Numbered from the stretch's first letter, positions 53,119-63,487 are shown. The stretch: DNA of 64,000 nt from Cumulibacter sp047975195 (GCA_047975195.1 JBKEDB010000036.1:15538-79537), one strand, 5' to 3'. Numbers and translations: made by a program. Notes: a model not told the origin generated them from the sequence alone.

Positions 53119-53949
53119 CTACACGATGAGTTCGCCGCGGGCGACGATCACGGCCGGGCCGCTCAGCAAGACCCGCTGCTCATTCACGTCCGTGAACAGG
53201 CGCCCGCCGGGAACGTCGATGAGCACGGTTCCCTCCCGCCGGTCGGTGCGCGCCAGTGCAGCGACTGCCACCGCGCAGATACCGGTGCCGCACGATCGCG
53301 TCTCGCCGACGCCGCGTTCATGTACGCGCATCCGCAGATGAGTATCTACGCCGTCAATCGGTGCTGCGTCCTGATAGAACTCCTGATTGACGCCCGCTTC
53401 GAAGAAGGTGCGGTCATAATCGGGCTCGGCGCTCAGATCGAGATCATCGAGCTCCAGCCCAGCCGGCGAAAGATCGATCGCCAGGTGCGGATTTCCCATG
53501 GAAACTCCGAGTCCGGTAAGGCGTCGGCCCTGAAGAGTTGTCGCACTGATGCCGAGCACCTCGGGCGGGCCCATGTCGACGGTGATGGATCCATCGGCGT
53601 TGAACGCCGCGTACTTGATGCCAGCGCGGGTGGATACATCGAGGCCGGCGGTGGAGGCGAGTCCACGCTCCTGCAGGTAACGTGCGAACACCCGTACGCC
53701 GTTGCCGCACATTTCGACGATAGACCCGTCGGAATTGCGATAGTCCATGAACCATTCGGCCCCTGTGTCGGCCTCCGGCACATGCACACTTTGCACCACC
53801 CGCAGGATGCCGTCGGCGCCGAGGCCGCGATGCCGATCGGCGATCTGCTGCACCTGCTGAGCGGTCGGGTCGAATTGTCCGTCAGGATCGAACAAGACGA
53901 CGAAGTCATTCTCAGTGCCATGGCCTTTGGCGAACTCCACTATGCTCAC
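53119..53949 (-). CDS. dapF: Diaminopimelate epimerase
   Basis: The 276-residue PLP-independent epimerase converts LL- to meso-diaminopimelate for lysine and peptidoglycan synthesis. The catalytic pair is Cys81 in EMCGNGVR and Cys220 in ETRSCGTGIC. GTG 53949 overlaps the miaA stop (GTGA); GTG 53940, which gives the usual EFAKGHGTEND start, is the alternative. miaA-dapF-hflX is a conserved actinobacterial order. Confidence 0.96.
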   Translation of the reverse strand: MSIVEFAKGHGTENDFVVLFDPDGQFDPTAQQVQQIADRHRGLGADGILRVVQSVHVPEADTGAEWFMDYRNSDGSIVEMCGNGVRVFARYLQERGLASTAGLDVSTRAGIKYAAFNADGSITVDMGPPEVLGISATTLQGRRLTGLGVSMGNPHLAIDLSPAGLELDDLDLSAEPDYDRTFFEAGVNQEFYQDAAPIDGVDTHLRMRVHERGVGETRSCGTGICAVAVAALARTDRREGTVLIDVPGGRLFTDVNEQRVLLSGPAVIVARGELIV

Positions 53950-54857
53950 CGCTCAATCGTACGCATCGCGTCATCAAGGAGCGTCGCGCTAGCGGGATCG
54001 AGCCAACGGATGCGTGCATCGCGTCCGAACCACGAACGCTGTCGGCGAGCAAACCGCCGGGTAGCGGTCGCGATGGTGGTGCGCGCCTGCCGCTCATCCA
54101 CTTCGCCCCGCAACAGTGCCAGCACCTGCGGATACCCCAACGCGCGCGAAGCGGTGCGCGAGTGCTCCAGCTGATCACGCAGTGCGCTGACTTCCTTGAC
54201 GAATCCCTGCTCGAACATGCTGTCGATGCGGGCCTCGATCCGCTCGGCAAGCGCATCAGGCGGCCAGTCGAGACCGACCTGCACGGCAGGTACGACCTGT
54301 GTGGGCTGCCGTGGCAACGAAGCACTGAATGGCTCGCCGGTTAGTTCAATCACCTCCAGCGCGCGCACGATACGTCGCCCATTGGTCGGCAGAATGCGCT
54401 CGGCGGCTGCCGGATCCAACGCCCGCAGCCGTTGGTGCAGTTCAACCGGACCGCTCGCGCCGAGTGCCGCCTCCAGCCTGGCCCGGATCAGCGGATCCGT
54501 CCCGGGAAAGCGCAGATCGTCCAGGGTCGCGGTGATGTAGAGCCCCGATCCGCCCACCAGGATGGCGCGGCGTCCGCGCGCGTGAACGGAGGCGATCGTC
54601 TCGCGCGCCAACCGCTGATACTCCGCGACCGTGACCGAGTGGGTCACCGGCCACACGTCGAACAGGTGGTGGCGGATACCGCGCCGTTGATCCGGCGGAA
54701 GTTTTGCAGTTCCGATATCCATCCCCACGTACACCTGCATCGAGTCAGCATTGATGATCTCGGCATGCTCCGGCCCACCCAGCCGATCGGCGATGTCCAA
54801 CGCGAGCCCGGTCTTTCCCGAGGCTGTCGGGCCGAGTACGACGATGACGTCAGGCAT
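53946..54857 (-). CDS. miaA: tRNA dimethylallyltransferase
   Basis: The 303-residue enzyme adds a dimethylallyl group from DMAPP to A37 of tRNAs reading UNN codons. Features are the P-loop LGPTASGKTGLAL, IINADSMQVYVGMDIGTAK and the C-terminal RRFARRQRSWFGRD. The start at MPDVIVV (54857) matches the family. It overlaps dapF by GTGA and the upstream dioxygenase-like gene by eight bases. MiaB, which methylthiolates the product, is encoded 2.1 kb upstream on the same strand. Confidence 0.95.
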   Translation of the reverse strand: MPDVIVVLGPTASGKTGLALDIADRLGGPEHAEIINADSMQVYVGMDIGTAKLPPDQRRGIRHHLFDVWPVTHSVTVAEYQRLARETIASVHARGRRAILVGGSGLYITATLDDLRFPGTDPLIRARLEAALGASGPVELHQRLRALDPAAAERILPTNGRRIVRALEVIELTGEPFSASLPRQPTQVVPAVQVGLDWPPDALAERIEARIDSMFEQGFVKEVSALRDQLEHSRTASRALGYPQVLALLRGEVDERQARTTIATATRRFARRQRSWFGRDARIRWLDPASATLLDDAMRTIER

Positions 54858-55545
54858 GGGTCCACCAACGCGCGAGGATGTTAGCCACGCCGAACGGTGC
54901 CTCATAGGAATCAACGCGACCGGAAACGGGATGCTTCCACCTGCCCACCAGTTGCGCGGCAACCGCCAGAGGTCTGGTCAGATCGTCCAGTAGTTCATCG
55001 GCGAGATCCAGCTCGGCGGCGCCCAGCGCGGTGGCGTCCGCGTCCGCGATCAGCTCTGCCAGCGCATCGTCATGCGGCACAGCTCGCTCGTCGATATAAC
55101 CGGGCGCGCCATCGCGTCGTCGAGCGGATCCGCCTCCGCACACCAGGATGACGTTCGCATCGAAGTCGGGCTCGTTCATGAACGTCTGCTGCGGTGAGAC
55201 CTCGATTCCGTGCGCCGGACGTCCGTCCAACAGGTACGAAGCCACCAACAGACCCGGCGTGTGAGGCACGAGCTCAGGACCCTGCGTTCCTGGGGCGCCG
55301 AGCTGGCCACGATACGACAGACCATAGGCCCCGGCGTCGAGGGCGGCACCCTCCGGCACTCGGCCGTTCGGCCCGCTGGTCAACACCGTCACCGGTTCAC
55401 CGAGCTCGCACAACCAGTCGACCGCACGTTGGGCGGCCGACCTTAACTGTTCCACTCGCCGATCGCTGTCCCGCCCGGTAGCACCGGGCAACAGGATGGG
55501 TGGGCAGGGACAGATGACCAGCCGTTGACGGGTTCGCGCGCGCAC
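54850..55545 (-). CDS. Class III extradiol dioxygenase subunit B-like protein
   Basis: The 231-residue protein matches the LigB-like family found between miaB and miaA in actinobacteria (Rv2728c-like). Visible parts are LVICPCPPILLPG, VTVLTSGPNGR, and GLLVASYLLDGR. The typical His pair of true extradiol dioxygenases is not obvious, so catalytic activity is uncertain. The stop overlaps the miaA start by eight bases, so they are coupled. GTG 55545 is the longest start; CPCPPILLPG is near the family start. Confidence 0.8.
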   Translation of the reverse strand: MRARTRQRLVICPCPPILLPGATGRDSDRRVEQLRSAAQRAVDWLCELGEPVTVLTSGPNGRVPEGAALDAGAYGLSYRGQLGAPGTQGPELVPHTPGLLVASYLLDGRPAHGIEVSPQQTFMNEPDFDANVILVCGGGSARRRDGAPGYIDERAVPHDDALAELIADADATALGAAELDLADELLDDLTRPLAVAAQLVGRWKHPVSGRVDSYEAPFGVANILARWWTHA

Positions 55546-55604
55546 GTCGCTGAGGCTACCGCGATGCGCGAGTTACCCCGTCTGCGCGTACGAACAACGT
55601 CGTC

Positions 55605-55630
55605 TGTGAGGATGTCACAATCACATGTGA
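55605..55630. repeat. Inverted repeats in the divergent DUF349/dioxygenase region
   Basis: TGTGA-GGATG-TCACA (55605-55619) is an odd-spaced palindrome, followed at once by the perfect TCACATGTGA (55621-55630). The half sites resemble those of CRP/FNR-type regulators, but the first has a five-base rather than six-base spacer. Confidence 0.45.
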
Positions 55631-55662
55631 ACGAATGTGGCGACCAACCGGAGGTTCATACC

Positions 55663-56877
55663 ATGGCAGCGAGCAACGAATGGGGCCGCGTCGATGATGA
55701 CGGGGCTGTCTGGGTGCGCGCAGCTGGAGCCGACCGCTCCATCGGCTCGTGGCAGGCGGGAACCCCGGAAGAAGGTCTCGCGCACTTCGTACGTCGTTTC
55801 GACGACCTCGCCACCGAAGTTAGCCTGCTCGAATCGCGCCTGAACGCGCCGACCTCGGACGCGACCGCGATGGCGGCATCCGCTGAGTCGCTGAAGGCTT
55901 CGCTCCCCGAGGCCCACGTCATCGGTGACCTCGCGGCGCTGGACAGGCGCCTGGACGCCGTTATCGCCAAGACGGCAACGAAGAAGGAAGAAGCGCAGGC
56001 GGCGAAGTCGCGGGTACGCGCTGAAGCAATCGCCGCAAAGGAAGCCCTCGTCGCCGAGGCCGAGAAACTGGCGTCGTCGACCCAGTGGAAGGCCGCCGGG
56101 GATCGGTTACGCTCCATTGTCGACGATTGGAAAGCCATCAAAGGCGTCGATCGAAAGACTGATGACGCGCTGTGGAAGCGCTTCAAGGAGGCGCGCGATT
56201 CATTCAGCAAGGCGCGTGGAGCGCACTTTGCCGCGCTGGACAAGCAGCGCGAGGGCGCGAAGGTCATCAAGGAACGCATCGTCGCCGATGCCCAGGCGTT
56301 GTCCTCCTCGACCGAGTGGGGTCCCACCGCGTCGCGGATGAAGTCGCTGATGAGCGAGTGGAAGGCTGCCGGCCGCGCTACCCGAGACTCCGAGGACCGT
56401 CTCTGGAACGAGTTCCGCGCCGCGCAGGACACGTTCTTCGCTGCCCGGTCGGCCGTACTCGATGAACGAGATGCATCGTACGTCGACAACCAGAAGGCTA
56501 AGGAATCACTGCTCGCCGAATTCGGTCCCAAGATCGCACCAGAGACCGACCTATCGGCCGCTAAGGCCACGATTCGGCAGTTACAGGAGCGTTGGGAGGA
56601 CATCGGCCACGTCCCCCGCGAGGCGATGCGGCCGTTAGAGGATCGACTGCGCGCCTTAGAACGCTCCGTTCGGGACGTGGAAGACGCCGAGTGGAAGCGC
56701 ACGGCGGCGCAGTCGAACCCGTTGCTGCTGAGCATGCGAGAGGGTGTCGATAAGGCGCAAAAGCAATTGGACAAGGCCAACGCGAGCGGAAACGCGAACA
56801 AGATCGCCGACGCGCAGGCCAACCTCGCCGCGAAACAGGAATGGCTCGCCGAAGCCGAGAAGTCTGTAACGTCCTAG
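55663..56877 (+). CDS. DUF349 family coiled-coil protein
   Basis: The 404-residue protein is largely helical with at least three DUF349 units of about 75 residues, seen at repeated WKAAGRLRS-like and LWNEFRAAQDTFF-like segments. It is rich in Ala, Lys and Glu and ends in a coiled coil. The function is unknown; related repeats occur in DNA- and ribosome-binding proteins. ATG 55663 has GGAGG eight bases upstream, and the frame before it has no homology. Rv2731 holds the same place next to miaB. Long antisense frames in this gene are composition artefacts. Confidence 0.88.
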   Translation: MAASNEWGRVDDDGAVWVRAAGADRSIGSWQAGTPEEGLAHFVRRFDDLATEVSLLESRLNAPTSDATAMAASAESLKASLPEAHVIGDLAALDRRLDAVIAKTATKKEEAQAAKSRVRAEAIAAKEALVAEAEKLASSTQWKAAGDRLRSIVDDWKAIKGVDRKTDDALWKRFKEARDSFSKARGAHFAALDKQREGAKVIKERIVADAQALSSSTEWGPTASRMKSLMSEWKAAGRATRDSEDRLWNEFRAAQDTFFAARSAVLDERDASYVDNQKAKESLLAEFGPKIAPETDLSAAKATIRQLQERWEDIGHVPREAMRPLEDRLRALERSVRDVEDAEWKRTAAQSNPLLLSMREGVDKAQKQLDKANASGNANKIADAQANLAAKQEWLAEAEKSVTS

Positions 56878-57001
56878 GCGGAAGTTCGGGTTCGCGCGCT
56901 CTGAGGCGACCCGATCCTCGCGGAGTTGGCTGCGGCGAACCGCGGCCGACGCTCGGCAAACCCTCGGAAACGCTTGGCACACCGGGGACCTGGGGCTGAA
57001 A

Positions 57002-58462
57002 CTAGCCGCGCCTGACGCTTGGCATACCCAGCAGAACCCCCGGCGTCTGGGGCGCGGCAGCTGACTCGCTGAGGTCGCCAGCGCGGGTACGACGATGGGT
57101 AAGCAGGTCGGTGTCGGCGTTCAGGTGATGCGGCGCGGCGTACGTGATCATCGTCGTAACCACATCACCGGGACGCACCGCTGACTGCACCGCTGGTCCG
57201 GACGGCGTGAAATGCACCAGACGTCCGTCGCGGGCACGCCCACTCATTCGATTTGTGTCCGCGTCTTTGCGGCCCTCGCCGACGGCCACGAGCAGTTCAA
57301 CCTCACGTCCCACGAGTTTCTTGTTCTCAGCCCAACTAATCTCGTTCTGTAGCTCGACGAGTCGCTCGTACCGCCGCTGCACGACGTCCTTGGGCACCTG
57401 CTGCTCCATCATTGCTGCCGGTGTTCCAGGGCGTGGCGAGTACTGAAAGGTGAAGGCGCTGGAGAACCGAGCGCGCCGCACGACCTCGAGCGTCTGCTCG
57501 AACTCCTCGTCGGTCTCGCCTGGGAACCCCACAATGATGTCCGTGGTGATCGCTGCGTCCGGCATTGCCGCGCGCACCCGATCGAGGATCGCCAGGTACC
57601 TATCCGGACGATACGAGCGCCGCATTCGCTTGAGCACCGAGGCGGAGCCGGACTGTAAAGGCATGTGCAATTGATGGCACACATTCGGGGTTTGGGCCAT
57701 CGCGTCGATGACCTCGTCGGTGAAGTCTCGCGGGTGCGGAGAGGTGAACCGCACGCGTTCCAAACCGTCGATGTCGCCACAGGCCCGCAGTAAGTTCGCG
57801 AACGCGGAACGATCTGCAAACTCAACGCCATAGGCATTCACATTCTGGCCGAGCAGCGTCACCTCCAGCGCCCCGTCGTTGACGAGCGCGGACACCTCGG
57901 CCAATATCTCACCCGGGCGGCGGTCCTTCTCGCGCCCGCGCAACGCAGGCACGATGCAGAACGTGCAGGTGTTATTGCACCCCACCGAGATCGACACCCA
58001 GCCGGCGTACGTCGATTCGCGCTTCGCGGGAAGAGTCGAGGGAAACTGCTCGAGCGATTCGAGGATCTCGACCTCGGCCTGCTTATTGTGTCGGGAACGC
58101 TCCAGCAGCGCCGGTAGCGAACCGACGTTGTGCGTGCCGAAGACGACGTCGACATACGGCGCTTTCTGCACGATCGCGTGCTTGTCCTTTTGCGCAAGAC
58201 ACCCCCCGACCGCGATCTGCAGATCCGGATTCGCGCGTTTGACCGGCGCGAGGTGCGAGAGGTTGCCGTACAGCTTGTTGTCCGCGTTCTCGCGAACCGC
58301 GCAGGTATTGAAAACGACGATATCGGGCTGCTCACCGTCAGGCACGGCGATGTAACCGTTGGCTTCCAGGACGCCGGCGAGTCGCTCTGAATCGTGCGCA
58401 TTCATCTGGCAGCCGTACGTCTTGATTTCGTACGTGCGCTGCTGAGTGTCGATGGAAGTCAT
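57002..58462 (-). CDS. miaB: tRNA-2-methylthio-N6-dimethylallyladenosine synthase
   Basis: The 486-residue radical SAM methylthiotransferase acts after MiaA on A37. It has the UPF0004 domain with Cys in YGCQMN, FNTCAVRENA and GGCLAQKD, the radical SAM cluster CNNTCTFC, HMPLQSGSASVLKRMRRSY, and a C-terminal TRAM domain. Two 4Fe-4S clusters are expected. The C-terminal 40 residues after TRAM are unconserved. It converges with DUF349 and diverges from the binding-protein gene. Confidence 0.96.
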   Translation of the reverse strand: MTSIDTQQRTYEIKTYGCQMNAHDSERLAGVLEANGYIAVPDGEQPDIVVFNTCAVRENADNKLYGNLSHLAPVKRANPDLQIAVGGCLAQKDKHAIVQKAPYVDVVFGTHNVGSLPALLERSRHNKQAEVEILESLEQFPSTLPAKRESTYAGWVSISVGCNNTCTFCIVPALRGREKDRRPGEILAEVSALVNDGALEVTLLGQNVNAYGVEFADRSAFANLLRACGDIDGLERVRFTSPHPRDFTDEVIDAMAQTPNVCHQLHMPLQSGSASVLKRMRRSYRPDRYLAILDRVRAAMPDAAITTDIIVGFPGETDEEFEQTLEVVRRARFSSAFTFQYSPRPGTPAAMMEQQVPKDVVQRRYERLVELQNEISWAENKKLVGREVELLVAVGEGRKDADTNRMSGRARDGRLVHFTPSGPAVQSAVRPGDVVTTMITYAAPHHLNADTDLLTHRRTRAGDLSESAAAPQTPGVLLGMPSVRRG

Positions 58463-58603
58463 AGCCCATCCAGATTACGCGGGCGATTGCCGACGTACGC
58501 CGTTAGGGCGAGTGATCTTGCTCTGGCGGCGGGTTACTCATCTCCGATGAGACTCAGGGCAGGCGATAGTATCGGCGCGCTGCTGGATTCACCTGGAGGG
58601 CAT

Positions 58604-59461
58604 GTGCGGCGAGCACGGATGGGCACAGCTGCCCTGGGGCTATTTCTGGCCGCAGGGTGTTCGGGTTCGACTCAGAGTGATGGAGACGAGCAGGTTTCCT
58701 ACGCAACGGACACCACCATGGCCGAACTCGCCCAGGCTGGTTCAATTCGCATCGGCGTCAAGACCGATGTGCCCGATGTGGGCTACCGCGCCTCCGGCGT
58801 CGCCGACCCGACAGGGTTTGACGTCGAGATCGCCAAACTGGTCGCCGCAGAGCTCGGGATCACTGGGGAAGGGATCGACTGGGTCTCGATGACCACTTCT
58901 GGTCGCGTTAAGTCTCTGCTGGACGACGACGTCGACCTGGTAATCGCCACGTTCAGTATCACCCCCGAGCGTTCGGAGAAAGTCGGTCAAGCCGGTCCCT
59001 ACTACCTCACCGGACAGCAGCTAATGGTCCGAAATGACGAGGACGACATCCTCGACGTCGATGATATGGCTGACAAGTCCGTGTGTTCGGTCGAAGGCTC
59101 GACGTCGAATGAGGCCATCGTCGCCAAGGGCGCGAATTCGGTGGAGTACGACTCGTACGCACTGTGCATCGAAGCCTTGCTCGATGGCGACCTGGACGCG
59201 GTGTCTACCGACGGCGCGATTCTCGCCGGATTCATCAAGATGTATCCCGACGAACTCAGAATCACCGGCTTGCCGTTCACCGCCGAACGCTACGGAATTG
59301 GCTACAAACCCGGCGACGAAGCGATGTGCAACTTCCTGCGTGACGTCCTGCTGCAGGCGTACGACGACGGCACGTGGAAGGCCGCGTACGAATCAACGCT
59401 CGGCGCCGACGGTATCGAAGCGCCGATTCCGCCGATGCCGGACGAATGCCCGGCGAGCTGA
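58604..59461 (+). CDS. ABC transporter substrate-binding lipoprotein, amino-acid type (SBP family 3)
   Basis: The lipoprotein of about 285 residues has a signal peptide with lipobox LAAGC and a family 3 binding domain (IRIGVKTDVPDVGYRA, GFDVEIAKLVAAELGI, VDLVIATFSITPERSE). Such proteins capture glutamate, glutamine or other polar amino acids. GTG 58604 gives a proper short signal and has GGAGGG upstream; the frame to 58394 is longer but lacks signal features. TAGTAT (58567-58572) is a good -10. No permease or ATPase gene is adjacent, so it may serve a distant transporter. Two Cys in CSVEGS and YALCIEA may form a disulfide. Confidence 0.88.
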   Translation: MRRARMGTAALGLFLAAGCSGSTQSDGDEQVSYATDTTMAELAQAGSIRIGVKTDVPDVGYRASGVADPTGFDVEIAKLVAAELGITGEGIDWVSMTTSGRVKSLLDDDVDLVIATFSITPERSEKVGQAGPYYLTGQQLMVRNDEDDILDVDDMADKSVCSVEGSTSNEAIVAKGANSVEYDSYALCIEALLDGDLDAVSTDGAILAGFIKMYPDELRITGLPFTAERYGIGYKPGDEAMCNFLRDVLLQAYDDGTWKAAYESTLGADGIEAPIPPMPDECPAS

Positions 59462-59469
59462 CCGGTACC

Positions 59470-61482
59470 TCACCGGGCAATCTCGCTCGCGCGTGACTCG
59501 CGTACGACGGTCACGCGGATCTGCCCTGGATAGGTGAGCTCAGATTCAATCTGCGCTGCGACGTCCTTGGCGATGCGGTACGCGCCGCCATCGTCGACCT
59601 CCGTGGGTCGCACCATGATGCGCACCTCCCGTCCGGCCTGCATCGCGAAGACCCGTTCGACGCCCTCTTGGCTTGAGGCGATCGACTCGATGCGCTCGAG
59701 CCGCTCGACGTATGCTTCGACCGACTCACGCCGCGCCCCGGGGCGGCCGCCCGAGCACGCATCGCATGCCTGGGTCAGCACCGCCTCAATCGTTTGCGGA
59801 GCAACCTCATCATGATGTGCCTCGATGGCATGGGCGACCTCCTCGGACTCGCCGTACTTGCGCGCGAGTTCGGCTCCGATGATTGCGTGCGAGCCTTCGC
59901 GTTCGTGCGTCACAGCCTTGCCGATGTCGTGTAGGAACGCGCCACGCTTCACTAGCTCAGCGGGTACGCCGAGTTCGCCAGCCATCGCCGAGGCAATGTG
60001 CGCGCACTCGATGAGGTGCAGCAGCACGTTCTGACCATACGAGGTGCGGAACCGCAACCGCCCCAGCAGATGTTTGAGCTCTGGATGCAGATCGTCGATG
60101 CCAACCTCGAGGAGCGCATCCTCGGCGGCGCGAGCGCAGATCTCGTCGACCTCCACGCGGCTGCGCTCGTACGCCTCTTCAATCCGGTGCGGGTGAATAC
60201 GCCCGTCGGCAACGAGCTTCTCCAGCGTGAGCCTGCCGATCTCTCGGCGCACCGGATCGAAGCACGATAGCAACACAGCTTCGGGAGTGTCGTCGATGAT
60301 GAGGTTGACACCGGTCAGGGTCTCGAACGCACGGATATTGCGCCCCTCACGTCCGATGATGCGCCCCTTGATGTCGTCGTTCGGCAGATGCATGACCGCG
60401 ACCACACTTTCGGCGGTCTGCTCACTGGCGACTCGAGCGATCGAGTCGGCGACTATCTTCTTCGCGCGGGCGGTCGCTTCCTGGATCGCTTCTTGCTCAA
60501 TCCGTCGCCCGAGCAACGCACCCTCACGTTTCGCCGCGGACTCCTGCGTGGCGAGCAATTCGTCCTTTGCCTCGGGCGCCGTCATACCGGCGACGCGCTC
60601 AAGTTCAGCCATCGCTGCGGCCTCGCGTCCGGCGAGATCTCCTTCGCGTTCGGCAGCCTGCGCGGCCTCCTCGCGTAGCGCGATGCTCTGTTGGTCGAGC
60701 CGTTGCGCTTCGGCTTCCAGCCGGTTCTCGCGCTCCGTCAGCCGATCGTCACGTCGCTGTGCTTCTACCAACGCGGTTCGAGATCTCTCGAGAATCCGTT
60801 CGGCCTCGCGTTCCGCATCTCCGCGGGCGGCCAGCATCATCTCGCTGATCTCCAACTCGGCGTCTCGACGCGCGGCAGCGAGATCGGCGTTGATCCGCGC
60901 CCGGATACCCTGCGCAGCGACGCGGGTGGCCTTGGCGTCGGCGAGCGCAGCTCGTCGGGTCGCCTCGACCTCCTCTTCAAGTTCGTCGCGAATCTCTGCC
61001 CGGAGCTCCTCTGCGAGCTCGTCGCGAATACGCTCACGGGCTACGACGTCGAACTCGGCGCTGACCTGGCGCCGAGCAGCGAGCCGTGCCTCGACCAATG
61101 CGGCCGCCTTAGCCTCGTTGCGTCCCGCGCGCTTACCTTGTGCATACCCGGCGGCCCGACCCTCGTCCAGCGCGGCAAGGCGCGCTTCAGCGACCCGTTC
61201 CTGCAACACTTCGTCATCGATACCGAAGACGCGCCCTTCAACTGTGGCGACTCCGTCCGGCTCGCCGGCGTGGGCAGGCCCAGGCGTACTCGCAGGATCG
61301 CCCCTATTCGGACGGTCGACACCGATGTTGACAGCGGACGGGGTGGGCTGCGACTGCGGAGTGGTCGCGGGTCGCGTCGTTGACGTGGCAGCCAGCCGCC
61401 GGACGAAAGACACCCCGATCGCAAGCAGTACGAGCACTACGACCAGCACAATGATCAGCACGATGTCGAGCACGGGCGGCAT
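59470..61482 (-). CDS. rny: Ribonuclease Y
   Basis: The protein of about 670 residues has one N-terminal membrane helix (LDIVLIIVLVVVLVLLAIGV), a long coiled coil rich in Ala, Glu and Arg, a KH domain (DDIKGRIIGREGRNIRAFE) and an HD domain with FLHDIGKAV. RNase Y is a membrane-tethered endonuclease that starts mRNA decay. The linker after the helix is longer and more Pro/Thr-rich than in Bacillus. ATG 61482 (MPPVLD) has AGGA upstream. Actinobacteria vary in having RNase Y or RNase E as the main decay enzyme. recX-recA lie upstream on the same strand. Confidence 0.94.
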   Translation of the reverse strand: MPPVLDIVLIIVLVVVLVLLAIGVSFVRRLAATSTTRPATTPQSQPTPSAVNIGVDRPNRGDPASTPGPAHAGEPDGVATVEGRVFGIDDEVLQERVAEARLAALDEGRAAGYAQGKRAGRNEAKAAALVEARLAARRQVSAEFDVVARERIRDELAEELRAEIRDELEEEVEATRRAALADAKATRVAAQGIRARINADLAAARRDAELEISEMMLAARGDAEREAERILERSRTALVEAQRRDDRLTERENRLEAEAQRLDQQSIALREEAAQAAEREGDLAGREAAAMAELERVAGMTAPEAKDELLATQESAAKREGALLGRRIEQEAIQEATARAKKIVADSIARVASEQTAESVVAVMHLPNDDIKGRIIGREGRNIRAFETLTGVNLIIDDTPEAVLLSCFDPVRREIGRLTLEKLVADGRIHPHRIEEAYERSRVEVDEICARAAEDALLEVGIDDLHPELKHLLGRLRFRTSYGQNVLLHLIECAHIASAMAGELGVPAELVKRGAFLHDIGKAVTHEREGSHAIIGAELARKYGESEEVAHAIEAHHDEVAPQTIEAVLTQACDACSGGRPGARRESVEAYVERLERIESIASSQEGVERVFAMQAGREVRIMVRPTEVDDGGAYRIAKDVAAQIESELTYPGQIRVTVVRESRASEIAR

Positions 61483-61710
61483 GCCAGGAGTCCTTTCGGC
61501 CAAGCCGCACCGAAGGCAGGACGACGAACACTGCCCGGAACTCCCGGGCGCCGCTGGTGGCGGCGTATGGCCGGCCGCTCACGGTCGTCGGGCCGGTTCT
61601 GCGCGTGGGTTGAAGCATGACCGAAAATTGCTGCACAGTGTGTTAAGTCCCGCTCGTCGGTGAGACGCGCGGTGAAGATTTTTCTCTTGCGAGGTTATGC
61701 CGCCGTCCAA

Positions 61711-62217
61711 CTAGCGGCAACCGGGCTCCACCGGCAACTCGTCAAGGATCTCGCTTACCAGCGACCAGGACCGGGAGGACGAGTAGCCCTTACGTGCCAG
61801 CACGCCGCAGAGCCGCCGCGCGACCTTGTCGCGATCGGCACGCTCACGCGGCAAAGTTGCGGGGGCCTTGCGGCGCAGCAGTGCGCGGGCCCGCTCGTCC
61901 TCGTCGTCGGTCGCGAGATCCTGTAGTGCCTCCTCGATGAGCGGCTCGAGCACGCCTTTGCGTCGCAGTTCTGCCCGCAGGACCGGTGCCGTGAGCGTCT
62001 TGTGCACAGATCTGCTCCGCACCCAAGACTGCGCAAACTCTGCATCGTTGACGTACCCGGCGCGAACCAGACGCTCGAGGACGGCGTCAATCACGCCGCC
62101 CTCGTAGCCTCGTTCGGCTAACTTGGCTCGTAGGTCCTGCTCGGTGCGTGCGGCTGAGGTCAGGCGGCGCAGGCAGTACGTGAACGCCAACTCCTCCGCA
62201 CGCTGCGAATCAGCCAT
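61711..62217 (-). CDS. recX: Regulatory protein RecX
   Basis: The 168-residue all-helical protein binds RecA filaments and limits their activity. It has RecX signatures such as AFTYCLRRLTSAARTEQDLRA and YVNDAEFAQSWVRSR. ATG 62217 lies three bases after the recA stop, so it is cotranscribed with recA and coinduced by DNA damage. The 228 bases between recX and rny hold no gene. Confidence 0.93.
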   Translation of the reverse strand: MADSQRAEELAFTYCLRRLTSAARTEQDLRAKLAERGYEGGVIDAVLERLVRAGYVNDAEFAQSWVRSRSVHKTLTAPVLRAELRRKGVLEPLIEEALQDLATDDEDERARALLRRKAPATLPRERADRDKVARRLCGVLARKGYSSSRSWSLVSEILDELPVEPGCR

Positions 62218-62220
62218 GAA

Positions 62221-63270
<1,050 letters not shown>

Positions 63271-63361
63271 TGCTCCGCCTTAGTGTCCGTGCCCGGTTGT
63301 GAATCACCCGGGTGCCTCTGATGTATCCGTCTGCGCGATGTTCAACCTTTGTGCGCCGACC

Positions 63362-63384
63362 ACGCTACGGAGTTGTTCCGACAA
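63362..63384 (-). promoter_or_regulatory. RecA-NDp-type (PafBC-dependent) promoter candidate for recA
   Basis: On the minus strand TTGTCGG (63384-63378) is followed by TAGCGT (63367-63362), with 12 bases between TTGTC and the -10. This matches the mycobacterial RecA-NDp pattern TTGTCRG...TANNNT used for LexA-independent damage induction. Confidence 0.65.
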
Positions 63385-63458
63385 ATTCTGTTGAGACGAG
63401 CCCGCGGTGGAAAACCACCTCGTCTGTGGATAACAGCGTATACGTACAACTGTACGAC

Positions 63459-63472
63459 GCACATCTGTTCTA
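63459..63472. promoter_or_regulatory. Weak SOS-like box upstream of recA
   Basis: On the minus strand AGAAC-AGAT-GTGCG resembles the M. tuberculosis recA SOS box but breaks the palindrome at several positions. It may still be a weak LexA site. A perfect DnaA box TGTGGATAA (63425-63433) lies between it and the RecA-NDp-like promoter. Confidence 0.35.
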
Positions 63473-63487
63473 TCGCGACACGCCGTA

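Noticed and set aside
55656..56822. Long minus-strand open frame (388 codons) opposite the DUF349 gene
   Set aside because: It is Ser/Ala/Arg-rich with no family features and mirrors the DUF349 coding frame; a high-GC composition artefact.
60227..61663. Long plus-strand open frame (478 codons) opposite rny
   Set aside because: Its Ser/Arg/Ala repeats are the complement of the Ala/Glu/Arg coiled coil of RNase Y.
61483..61710. Small gene between rny and recX
   Set aside because: No frame with a start, ribosome site and family likeness; probably the rny promoter and leader.
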